A DNA stretch of 64,000 nt, from positions 31,932,894-31,996,893 of the forward strand of contig OZ007575.1 of the NCBI GenBank assembly GCA_963931925.1, in the 5' to 3' direction. A program made the translations under genes and the position numbers. Of this stretch, positions 11,213 through 22,500 are shown one piece after another. Source of the stretch: Onchidella celtica (taxonomy: Eukaryota > Mollusca > Gastropoda > Systellommatophora > Onchidiidae). How positions within the stretch are numbered: position 1 is the stretch's first letter; every line of letters begins with the position of its first letter. The notes under the pieces were generated by a model, which saw only the letters and a list, made by a program, of their open reading frames with translations, did not search any database and was not told the DNA's origin.

Positions 11213-12301
11213 ATGGAGGGGGCACTAAAACAAGAAGATTTAGACTTAGACTTAGATGACTTTCAGGACTTTCAACCGTGTGCCAAGAGACGAAAACTAG
11301 TTACTGTTCCCACCAGCTCTACCTCTACTACTACTAGTGTTACTACTACTATATCTAGTGATATTCCTTGTGAAGTTAATGCCTCTGCAACAAACTCATC
11401 TTCCACATTTATAAATTTAAGCTATTTATCGAGACGTACTGTTACTGAAGAGTCTTCTGTAGAATTAGCACAAGAACTGAAGTTAGTACCTAAGACTGCA
11501 TTTTGTACAAAGTGCGGGAAAGTGTTGTTATTGTCTTCAAGTTCGTGTAAAAGAGGTGTTAAGTTCGAGTTTAGATGTCACAAAAGATCGTGTCGTGTTA
11601 ATTTACCTTTACGGAGAGACAGTTGGTTCAGTGGCAGTCACCTGACATTTACAAAATCATTAGTGTTAACATATTGTTTTGTTAGAAAATTTGATTACAA
11701 CACAGCTATCTTAGAAAGTTCTGGGGTTATATCAAGAAACAATGAAGTGACCAGCAGATTTTTATTGTTATTGCAGGGAAGTCTGTGTTGACAGTTTATA
11801 CCATGCTGGAGATAGGATTAGACAAATAGGTGGAGCAAATTTTAATGTGGAGATAGATGAGGCCAAATTTGGGAAGAGAAAGTACAATCGGGGTAGATTA
11901 GTTGAAGGACAATGGGTGTTGGGGGGAATATGTGGAGAGACAAAAGAATGTTTTTTTGTGCCGGTGCAAGACCGAAGCCGTGAGACTCTTCAAGACATCA
12001 TTGTAAAGTATGTTGCCCCAGACAGTATAATTTTTACTGACTGCTGGGCTGGCTACAATGGCCTAGCCAACTGTGGCCAACAGTACAAACACCTCACAGT
12101 TAACCACAGTGATAATTTTGTGGACCCATCCAGTGGTGCTTGCACAAACACTATTGAAAGCACCTGGTGGGCGATCACACTCAGAAAGAGTACTTTGGCC
12201 AACACTTAGCAGAGTACATTTGGAGGGTAAAGAACAAGGACAAGCCTTGCCTATTTACCCAGTTTATTTCTGATGTTAGGATACTCTATCCTGGACTCTA
12301 G
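11213..12301 (+). pseudogene. Merlin (IS1595/ISXO2-like) transposase, frameshifted
   Basis: Starting at the first ATG (11213), an acidic/polar leader is followed by a zinc-ribbon-like CTKCGKVL...CHKRSC segment. The DDE domain comes next: VEIDEAKFGKRKYNRGR (first Asp), GQWVLGGI, IIFTDCWAGYNGL (second Asp), then HSDNFVDP and TNTIESTW (catalytic Glu). The domain is typical of IS1595/IS1016-family enzymes, which define Merlin elements. The frame is broken twice: between about 11745 and 11760, where the frame shifts just before REVCVDSLYHAGDRIRQ, and between about 12165 and 12190, after which the C-terminus resumes as YFGQHLAEYIWR and ends at a TAG (12299-12301). The TGCAG near the first break could be misread as a splice acceptor, but the protein is continuous across it, so an indel is more likely. 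All three catalytic acidic residues are still readable. Confidence 0.85.
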
Positions 12302-12733
12302 TGTAAGTAAAAAATTTTTCATATAAAAGGAAAAAGGGAGAAAACGTAAAAACTGCCAAAAACTGAGATGAACAGAAGGGCGCCCCTCCCCCCCCCCCCT
12401 ACCCCCGTTATTTAATCCTCCAAAAAAAAGCCGAAATTAAGGGCATTTTTATTCATTTTTTATTTTGGCCACACTTTATACGAATTTTGGCATCTCTTTT
12501 GTGAAACCTGTCCTGTGTATCTTTGTAAAGAAAACATGGCTGCGCCCTGTGAAAGGTGGGCATCGACTCATTTTCTTATTGAATTATATATTTAGAATTG
12601 GTAATTTTTATTTTTCATTGCTTTTTTTTCAATGACAATTGGATAAACTAACAAAATTAATAAGTACCGAAAAAATATATAGGGTTTTTTATCAAAAAGT
12701 GGCGCTCGAGTAAGGAACTCCTCCCATTTTTTA

Positions 12734-13433
12734 TTTTTAATATAGCCTATTTAGTATTTAGTTATAAATTAAGATTAGCATTGAAAGTACCAGTCCATAG
12801 TATTCCGTTGTTAATCAGGAAGTCAGAGGATAGTTCTTCTTCAAGCCCGTACCTGAACAGCCTTTCTCTCCACTTACTTCTTTGATTTTAGAATGCATAT
12901 ATTTGCTGTCTTTGTTTTGATTCTTCTCTGTTTCTTGACATTGCTCATTTATCTATGTTTCTTGTGCTATGTATATGTGCAGCTTGGATGGGATGGAGTA
13001 AATAACTAGAGAGTCCGGAGAAGCCATGTTTTTGCTGAAACTAGATCTAGGTTACTTGGGCCACAGATTTCTAAACCCTACCAACACAAACTGAAATCTG
13101 TTTTCGCTGTGTGCCACACTTTCACTGCCTCAGTGTTCATAGTTCATGACTTTCAGTTAGGTTCCTTTCTTAGCAAAGATATGTCACTTTCACTCTTCAG
13201 AAAGTCCAATGCACTTCTTTTCTTTAGGGGCCTACTTGTTTTCTGGTTGAAGGGGTAGCCTGGTGGATTAGTGTTAAGATTAGGTTTAGTTAGGCATTAA
13301 GGACAGGATTGGTGATAGATTTAAGACTTGGGATGGGGTGTTCTTGACTGGGAGGTTGGGATGCACAGAACTTTTTCCCACTTTTTTTTTGATCTAGACA
13401 TGATTCCTGACATCTTTGTTTTTCTACTTTCAG
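12734..13433. other. presumed upstream/5' intronic DNA of eIF4G2
   Basis: Sequence between the Merlin element and the first coding exon of eIF4G2. A strong splice acceptor (pyrimidine-rich TTTTTCTACTTTCAG ending at 13433) shows that at least one non-coding 5' exon lies further upstream. I could not place it or a promoter with confidence. If the first exon lies left of 12734, the Merlin insertion would be in the first intron or promoter region. Confidence 0.4.
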
Positions 13434-13570
13434 GTCACCCACACTTCATACCGTTCATTCCTTGTAATATTTTTTTTGTGAGAAAGAGTTGTAACTGACT
13501 GGTCAAAGATAAGCAGCATACTGGACTCACAGTCATCCAAGGGTGGTGTTTCTCCACACTTAGGAGGACG
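13434..13570 (+). CDS. EIF4G2: eIF4G2 first coding exon with probable non-AUG start
   Basis: A strong acceptor (CTACTTTCAG) ends at 13433 and the donor CG|GTAAGT follows 13570. The frame required by the next exon has a TGA at 13479-13481 and then no ATG anywhere in the exon. The best near-cognate start is CTG at 13521-13523 (ATACTGG, purine at -3 and G at +4), giving a product that begins DSQSSKGGVSPHLGGR. The next AUG in frame is only in exon 16061-16153, inside the MIF4G domain. Vertebrate DAP5 is known to start at GUG, so a non-AUG start is expected for the family; which codon is used here is inferred. Confidence 0.7.
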
Positions 13571-16500
13571 GTAAGTTTTGCCAGGCATTGACTGTTCACC
13601 AGGAACTGAAGTGTAGGCTAGTCTGTGAGACTAAGGCCACATCAAATATTATCAAGATGTATTTGTGTGGAGAAAAAGAGAAAAAAACCTTCATCTTGCA
13701 GACATTTTATGCTGTAAAAGTAAAACTGTAAATATAGTACAAAAATGATCTGCATTACATCAGGCAGAAAGTCATTTATATCGTGTTCATGGGTATTTTT
13801 TTTTTTGTGAGGCGTAGGGCAACAGCAAATCCTTGAAATCTAAACTTTTAAACATATCAACTCTTTTGAAAATGAAAGTCAAGCAAGAAACCACAACAAT
13901 GGCTTAGATCCATTTAATTTGGCCTTGCGAGGGAATTACTGTTTGAATATTTTTCCATTGAAGGGACGAGAGGCCACCCACTCTCCAATCCGGTTCGGGC
14001 GCTTCATCGCCTACTCCAAGTAATCGATGGGTACCACCCAACAGTGTTCCCAGGGATGGTTCCAAGCCAAGAGACAAAAATGACCAAATCTTTAGGCGAG
14101 TCAGAGGGTAAGTGCAACTCCTTTTCAGCATGTTAAATGTTGTATTGTTTATAAGCAGGCATCCTGCATGGGCCCCCATTTACAGTTAAAAAGAATTAAT
14201 AATAAAATTAAAAAGTGTATGCATAGCAGTGCTTGTTTTCAAACAAATCAAGTGGGTAAGATTGCATTTCTCACAGACAATTTATCATTGTAGCTGAATA
14301 ATGAGCTTACAGTAGAGTGAATCTTCAGGGTGATAAAAATGACTCGGACAGTACTGTTTGATCCAGTTTATTTGATAGATCTATGCTGTTTTGATATTAC
14401 ATGCCATTGAAGTTTATGTCTCTCAAACATGGCAAATAAATGGGGTTTAATTTGATGACAATGTGTTTTACTTTGTTTATTTGAATGTATAACTATGCTA
14501 ATATTAGCATCAACATAATGTGTTTTACTTTGTTTATTTGAATGTGTAACTATGTGCTAATATTAGCATCAACCGTTGTATTGCAGGATTCTCAACAAAC
14601 TTACCCCAGAGAAGTTTGATAAGCTGAGTTTAGAGCTTTTAAATGTAGGGATTGAAACACAAGTCATCCTTAAAGGGATTATTCTTTTGGTAAGTAACTG
14701 CTGGAGTAGTATAGTTTGTAAGCTTTTCAGGGTTAATTGTTATAATAGTTGATTTTCACTGCACTGTTGTTGTTGATTTTGTATCAAATAACTGTTTTTA
14801 ACCATATTGTCATCTGAAAGATGGCTTTAATTTGGGAGAATTGAGGAAACTGAGATTGAATGCTGCATATATGAACAAAGAAGAGGGAATTCAGTACTGA
14901 CATCATATAATGTGGCATATTGTTTGTTGGATTCATATAATTCAGCAAATCTTACGGCAGGTACATATTTTGTTTTTTATGCTGATTTGAATATTCTTGA
15001 TGTTTGCTAATCAGTTGCTTGTGCTTTCCTTCACTTCTTTTCAGATTTTTGAAAAGGCATTAGAGGAACCCAAATATAGTTCGTTGTACGCGCAGCTGTG
15101 TCACAGATTATGTGAGGACTCCCCTAACTTTGACCCCCCCACCAGTAACGTTTCTGTAAGTAGCTATGTTGAGGGGCACTTTTATGACTTTTGTGCTATT
15201 GAAAAAACATGGCTGTAAGGGGTTCACAAGCATCAATTTTTATTTTTTCCTTCAGATCAGTTGAAAGCAGCGATCGTTTTGATGATTATTAATAATACTG
15301 TACCATTTGTTTCTTTGTATGTGATTTCTGTCTTCATTTTAGTTCAGTTTGCAAATAGTATTACTATGGTCTTGTAACAAATGTGTTGTATTTTATTTAA
15401 CAGACCTTCCGGCGACTCTTGTTGAATAAGTGCCAAGATGAGTTCGAAAATCGATCTCATGCAACAGAGGGTAAGCATTAGCAGTGTTCTGTTTAAGCAG
15501 TGCTGTACTTTAGAAAGTCTAATATTATTTCACATGTCAGGCAAATGGATCTGTACAATTCATGCAAGTAGTTTAGCAAGTAGAATCTGTATGTAGTTTT
15601 TTTGGTTAGTAAGATTTTGTGAAGGGAAAGGGGATTTGAAGACAGAACCAAAAAGACAGCTACAAAAAAATCATAATGAAACCAATTATAACAATTTGTG
15701 CAAAAGCAGCATTGTCAGGGGACTGGTTGTCATTTTTTAAAATATAATTATAAATTTGATGTACATCCTTTTTTGTTGTTGTTTTTTAATTGCTTTCCCT
15801 TTGAAAAGAATGTAAGATGAATGAACTTGTGTGAGCACTGATTGGTTGGGGTTTCATTTGGGGTCCATTAAATACCTTTCACATCTGTTGTCTAGATATA
15901 CCCTTAGCCATCTTTGTCAAGTTTCTACTAAAAGGGCCTTGGATGTAAAATTTAAAGTTTGTATTACTGTTTATATGGATTTGAATTACATTTAATCCTG
16001 CATATGCACCTGAAAAAAAGTGCTCTGTTCTTATTTGTCCTTTTTGTTTACCATTTTTAGCCTTCGACAAGAAAGATGTCGCGCTCACAGAGGAAGAATG
16101 TGAGCAGTATCACATTGTCAAGAAGAAGATGCTTGGAAATATCAAGTTCATTGGTGAGTAACTGAATATTAAATTTTTGCCTTTATTAAATTAGCCTAAG
16201 GATACAGGATTCCGTCAAACTCATTCCACATATAAGAGTGTTATTGAGAAAAGAAGAAAATATTACTTTATCACTGTAGGAATCTGATATTTAGGATTAA
16301 CAACTACAGCAGTGGATTAGTCCTTTAATTTTTTAGCAGTGGGATTGATTACTGTGGAACTTGACTTGCATCCTACAGAGACATAACTTTCTTCTCTCTG
16401 CCAGGTGAACTTGGTAAATTGGAGATGTTGCATGAGGGGATTCTACACAGGTGCATCAAGCAACTGTTGGAGAAGAAAAAGAATGCCCAGCTTAAAGATA

Positions 16501-19500
16501 TGTCGGAGGACCTCGAGTGCCTGTGTCAGATAATGCGTACCATTGGCCCACGTATCGATACATCTAAAGCGCGGGTAAGTGCCAATTCCTGCTGATGGAG
16601 TGTCTACATATATATGTCAAATGATCCATCATGTGGTAACTGGAATTTGTGACATCTTGTTGAATGGGTGAAAATACTCTTTGCCATCTTGTCAATATTT
16701 TGCATGGTTTTGATTTGGAGTTCTACATTTGAAACACTTTCTATTTTTTATGTTTGAAGGATGTAACAAAAAAAAAGTGGATAAAATCCCTGTGTCAGTT
16801 GCACTTCCGCATTTGTGCACAGTGTGAGTTGAGTGACTTTTTAAAAATTTTGTTAGGAATTTTAACCCTCGTCCCGCGTTGAGTGAACTCGTCCACGTAA
16901 CGCCCTGTGTGGGGATAGCCAGTTGCCAGTCAGCCGATCGTTCGCGTGTTGCCGATAACCTCGGCGGTCGGGTCAATCGGGTCCTTGTGAACACGTGTAT
17001 TGCGTATACTTCAGGGCGCAATAACAACAATAGTGGTGGATAAATCGTAAGGGACCCCTATGATATTTGGATAAAGTACTTGTGATGATATGCAGTAGGT
17101 TTTATTGTGAAATGAAAGGCCCAAATCAAGACTTTTCTGCATTTACATGCCGTTTAACACACGTTTTATCATTTTCCCAAGGCCATTCAGGTGAACAAGC
17201 TATTTTTTAAGCCATTCGCTTAATTTACTAACTACATGTATCGTGACATTGCCTTCTCCCTCCTCTACTATGTAAAGCGTCCACGTATTATGATGTTAGT
17301 TTTAGCGAGAGATTTGATTTCCACTTCCAGGTTGTAGAGCACATACATGTACTGAAAAGCGGTTTAACCAAAGGAACACAATATCTCTCTAATTACCACA
17401 TCAAATAAAGACAACGACCAACAACAAAGTCGGTCATTTTCTCCCAGTTTTCCCTGATGAAAAACCTACTGACAGACGCCCTTATGCAGTATGCCCTAAT
17501 ATTACATCGGAATTCATAATTACAGATGTAGAACGGCGTCTCAAATACGCACATGGCCCCTTCTCATTTCACATGTAGACGACAACCGGCATCAAAGTAA
17601 AAGTTTCCCCAAGATTTTCCTCAGTTCAAACTTCAGACCGTCAGTACTATTACACGGGTATGGCGAATAGTTGCATCGTAATAAACGTAATCGGATGATA
17701 CCATTTTGTTAGATATAGTAGGGGTGACAGGATAGATAAACACGCGAAAATAGTGTGGAAAAAAAACAAAACGACAGCTTTGGCAACCGAATAAACAAAG
17801 CGCAAGGCACACCGTTGCTATACAAAAATGTGGCCTCCCGCAGGACCCGCGGTTAAGCGTGTCAGACAAAATAATGGTCTCGCGTGTTGCGTGGGGAGGC
17901 CAATATAGTGGCCTCCCGCAGGACTAGGGTTAAGGATGCAGGTTGATAATTATTATGGCTGCAAAAACATTTGTGCTCTTCATCAAATTGGCCTACAACG
18001 AGTTCTAATATTTGTTGCATTTTATCCCTCCCACCCAGGCCTGGATGGACCAATATTTTGAGCGAATCAATCAATTTGCTTCCAACAGCGACCTCCCCTC
18101 GCGTATTCGTTTCATGCTACAGGATGTCATTGAGCTGCGGGAAAACGAGGTAAGCTACAGCAAGGCCTAAAACCTCTACTGTCTTACCAGATATCTGTCT
18201 GTAATTCAATCTTGACGTTTAATGACGGGGAAAGAATTGAATTTTACCATGCTTGTGGAATTGCAGCTAAGATTGTAGTTGTTTTTTTGTTTTTTTTTAT
18301 GTGTCCTTTGTTGACCATCAACTGCATTACTGTTTTTCTTTCAGTGGAAGCCAAGGAAGATTGCCTCTGAGGCAGGACCAAAGACTATCACTCAAATTAG
18401 ACAAGAGGCTGGTGTCAATGTAAGCTATTGGTTTTTGAAGCTATACAATAGACCATTAAATTAACCACTAGATGTGCAATGCGCCCGGAGTCGCCCGCGA
18501 CGGTTCATTGGCAAATCGCCCGCTAGGTCTACGTTGTTTTTAGTCAACCTTGTGGACCATAATAAGCATGGATTATAATGGAGAAGACATTTCCAGTGTA
18601 ATATAAAGGCTCTACTTCCTTATGCTTTTTACCGGAACGAAATATGTGGAGACGGCTGTTGCTACGACATTAGTGAAAATGGCCATCAATTTTCTGAAAG
18701 TTTGATGGCGTCAGGTGATTTTCATCAAGATAATGAAGACATTTCTACCTCTGTAGATCTAGATGAAGGGGAAGATAGTGAAAGTGATGTAGAACTTGAT
18801 TTAGATGATCCCCCTAGACCTAGCTCTACTCCTGATATAGGCCTAGACAGTGATAGATCTAGATCTAGAGTCTAGAGCCAGTGAAGATGAGAGTGAGCCA
18901 GAGGAGGCTGATTTAAAGTTCAGAAATTTTTTGACGATCAAAATACAAGCAAAATGCATAATGCATGGTATCAATGGAAACGTCATTCAATTCTGGATTT
19001 TTAAAGATTTATTTTATTAAAATTGATCAAGAAATAAGAAAGTGATGACCTTTTCATTGCGACCAATCGCAAAGTCATTTAGAGTTATTTTCCTTGATGG
19101 TGATTCCAAGGAAGGTTTTTGGCCTGTGGGCTGCCAATCTAGTGGTTAATAACAATTTTTGTCAAATACTTATCAAAAACTTTGGTGTTAAATTTCCAAG
19201 GTAGGCAGGAGAGAATCTGCCTTCCTGTAATAAACTTGAAAACACTTTAAGAGAGTCAGATTTGGTACCAACAATGTACTGTGTTAGACTTTCGTATAGT
19301 CGGGAAATAGGCTATTGCAAATGATACATAATGATTGTTTTCTTGTGGCATTTTGGAAGAAAAGTATGGCATTGTTTTAGCAGTTATGCTATTATTTACA
19401 AGTAAAAATGTGGTGAAAAAGGGCAAAAGTTGTATCATTAAAGGACCTGTGTAGGAACAATAATGAAAACTATGCAGTGGATTAAAAAGGAAGACACTAA

Positions 19501-22500
19501 TCGTTATTTGCACCACATTTGATGACAGTGCCAGTTTGTAACGAATTTCACATGTTGACAGGGTCCACGTGGCCAGAATAACCAGTCACAGCTCCAGTCT
19601 CGCATGATGAACATGAATAACATCCCAGGCGGAAACTGGAAGGGTGGCATGGGAGACATCTTCAGTATGCCTGTTGGCTCTATGAGTAAGTTGGCATCAT
19701 CATCTTCGTATCTGTCCTGGAGGATGCAGCTTTGCTTTTTTGTCTTGAAACTGCCCAGTCTTTTATTACATATTGAATTGTCATCTCTCTTTCATACTGT
19801 CTTTGATGTGCTGTTTGTCACTTTATCACGACAGTTTTTGAATTTTTGAAACCTGCAGAGATTTTTTGAAGTGTGTGTGGTGTCTCATGTTGTGCAGTAT
19901 ATGCAGTATCAATAGTTTTCATTACAATTTGACCTCTAATTTTTGTAAAGCCAAACAATACAAAAATGTATTCCATGCCCACAAAAATAAATTACCAAGT
20001 AAACAGTTTGATTTGCACAATCACTTTTATCAAATATATTGGTCCCAACATCACAGATTTTCTTGGCTTCAGAGTGGTAGAACTTCTTTATGTTTATCTG
20101 ATTTTAAAAGTTCAGTAGCTGGCTGCATCAAATTTTGTGGGCTTTCAACAAAGAAAATGAATAGTGAAAAAAAAAGTACTTTAGCTTTTCTACATGATTT
20201 ATAAATTATAGACCTTTAATTTATTGAGCTGTCGTAATCCAAATTCAAGTTTATTTTGCACCTTGGTCTCTAACGATCAAGGTTCTTACTAACACAGAAG
20301 TTCAAAACAGAACTAGACTCTAGCTATTAAGTTTGCTGCCCCTTGTGATCTGGAGGGTTGGAAAATGAAGAGAAGAAAATTCTAATAAACATTTTGGATT
20401 TCTTGTTTTGGACTGGACATGCATTGACAGTGTAATTCATCTCTCTCTCTGTCGAATACTTACAGGCAATGCCATAGGTGTGGGCCCAGGTGTGATACAG
20501 ATGGACCCCTTCACAGCAATGCCACCTACATTTAACAATAATATGAACAGGAATAGGTTCAACCAGCAAAATCCAAGTGAGTAGTGCTGTTGTTTGTATA
20601 TTATTAGCTTTATTTGGGATGCTCATTTGTATAAAAAGGTTTGTACATACTATTTACCTTTTTTGTTTCATTTCAGTAAAAGAAAAATGCATATTATGTA
20701 TCCTATGATTTACATTAGTTTAAATTACAGTGTGTGTATACTTTGATGTTTAATGTATTTTGATATCCTTACATTCAAGAGTCATAGCTTATTATGTGAC
20801 AGAATTGTAACCCCACAATACTCATTTATTTAATATCATGGGAAAGTGTTGTTTTTTTTTTCATTCTGGGTCTATCATCCCAAAGAAGTTGAGCAACTTA
20901 AATATATGGGTTTTCTGGTTTGATTAAATCTGCAGGTTATCAGAATAATTTCCAAAACAATTTCAATAACAAAGGCCGAGGTAAATCCCAGCAACAGCAA
21001 GATGGCAATGGTTCACCCAACAACCAGCGACGCAACAACAACAATCAGGGCTACAACAATCAGCAGGGTGGCGGAGGTGGTAGTGGTGGTGCCGGCGGCA
21101 GCTACAACCAGCAGCAGCAGCAAAACTACCAGACCAATAACCACTTCCAACAACAACCACAGAATAAGCAAGGTTAGCTCAGTCTCCTGGTTCTTGTTCT
21201 TCTAAAAAAATCCATTTTGTCTTTGTTAACCCACACCCTGCGTGCTACACCCTAAAGCACGCTGTCGGGACAGTGACCTTACACACGGGGAATCTTATCT
21301 GGGTCGCACTGACCCTTGCCAATGCGCAATGACCATACTACTGCTGTCCAAGTGGCTTGATTTGTATTTGATCGGTGTGAAAACATAAGCTGCTGTGCCT
21401 TATCATGCTTGATGATGAATTAAGCAGCAAATCCTTTGTTTGTAAGTCTAACTGATTTACGATACCAAACTGACAGCTGTAATTTTCGTGAGAACGAAGC
21501 ATGATAACTGGCCACGCCTCCCAAGCCCTAAACAAATGGCTTCATCCAGATTGTCACATACTAATGAACCAGTGTGGGCATTTGGGACAAAGGTCATTTC
21601 AGAGCTTGTTTCTGATTGGTTCTTAGATACAGAGAACTCTAGATGATGGTCAGCTTGGGAGAAAATGAGATAATATTGCAAATTTGTTGAGCAACAGTTC
21701 GCATGTCGATGTTACACTGTTTGGTAGTGTGGGGAGAGCCTTTGAAAGCTTAGTCTTTGTGATTCTGTCCAGTGATTCACTGGTTAACATATTCTTGCCA
21801 CAATGTCTTTGATTTAGAAGAGATATAGTGAGGAATAAGACGGTAGTTATGGGGGATGATGACCTGATGCGTGAAAATACAGGTTGCGCTGGGCACGGTC
21901 AGCTGACCTTGCCATATTGATACGCCTGTGCAAGGTGAATGCCTGGAAAGTCAGTGACGCATTTCGACGCCTCTTGCAGGGTGAAGGCTAATGTTATTGC
22001 CCCTCTTCTTCCCCCCCCCCCCCCCCCCCCCACCACCATCATTACCCTATGGTGTGGTGGGGAGGTTTTTCTCTTCTCATTTTTGATGATTGTGCTGTGA
22101 TAAAAGTGGGAAGTTTACTGGCAGTTTGGATATATCATTTGATTGTCTTTACATTTTTCTTTCTCTGAGTCGTGCCAGAACAACAAAGTCATATTGTATT
22201 TTGCAGGCATTAATAGAGACTTGCCACCCAGATTCCAACGTATGGCTCAACAACAACAGATTCAGCAACAGACTCAGGTAGGAGGCATGCCTGGTGGTAA
22301 CAGCATGATCCTATCAGGGTCTACAGGCTCGGCACCATTGGGAGCACCCAATCAGCCTTCTCCATCAGCCTCACCGCCACTGACTATCCCGCCAGTGGCC
22401 AATGGGATTAAGGAGGAAGTGAGCCTGCGACCAGTGAAGAACTTCACCATGTTCAAGCCTAACACACCATCCATGCTGCCACGTTCTGCCCAGGTGCAGC

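Larger units (their letters stand above)
6500..12725 (+). mobile_element. Merlin DNA transposon, long copy split by a LINE
   Basis: Terminal inverted repeats of 26 bp lie at 6500-6525 and 12700-12725 (left end GGAAGGAGTTCCGTACTC, right end ending GGAACTCCTCCC), with two mismatches. They are flanked by the exact 8-bp direct repeat ATTTTTTA at 6492-6499 and 12726-12733. The element holds an IS1595/IS1016-like transposase on the plus strand (11213-12301), which is the Merlin superfamily hallmark. About 3.7 kb of the interior is a later RTE LINE insertion (6915-10618), so the Merlin element proper is near 2.5 kb. The termini look fresh but the transposase frame is broken, so this copy is probably not autonomous. 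Confidence 0.9.

Noticed and set aside
11770..11780. TTATTGCAG as an intron acceptor in the Merlin transposase
   Set aside because: The protein continues through the sequence in the shifted frame, so an indel explains the break more simply.
13904..14179. 91-codon minus-strand frame
   Set aside because: Antisense of a eIF4G2 exon whose plus-strand reading is clearly homologous and phase-consistent.
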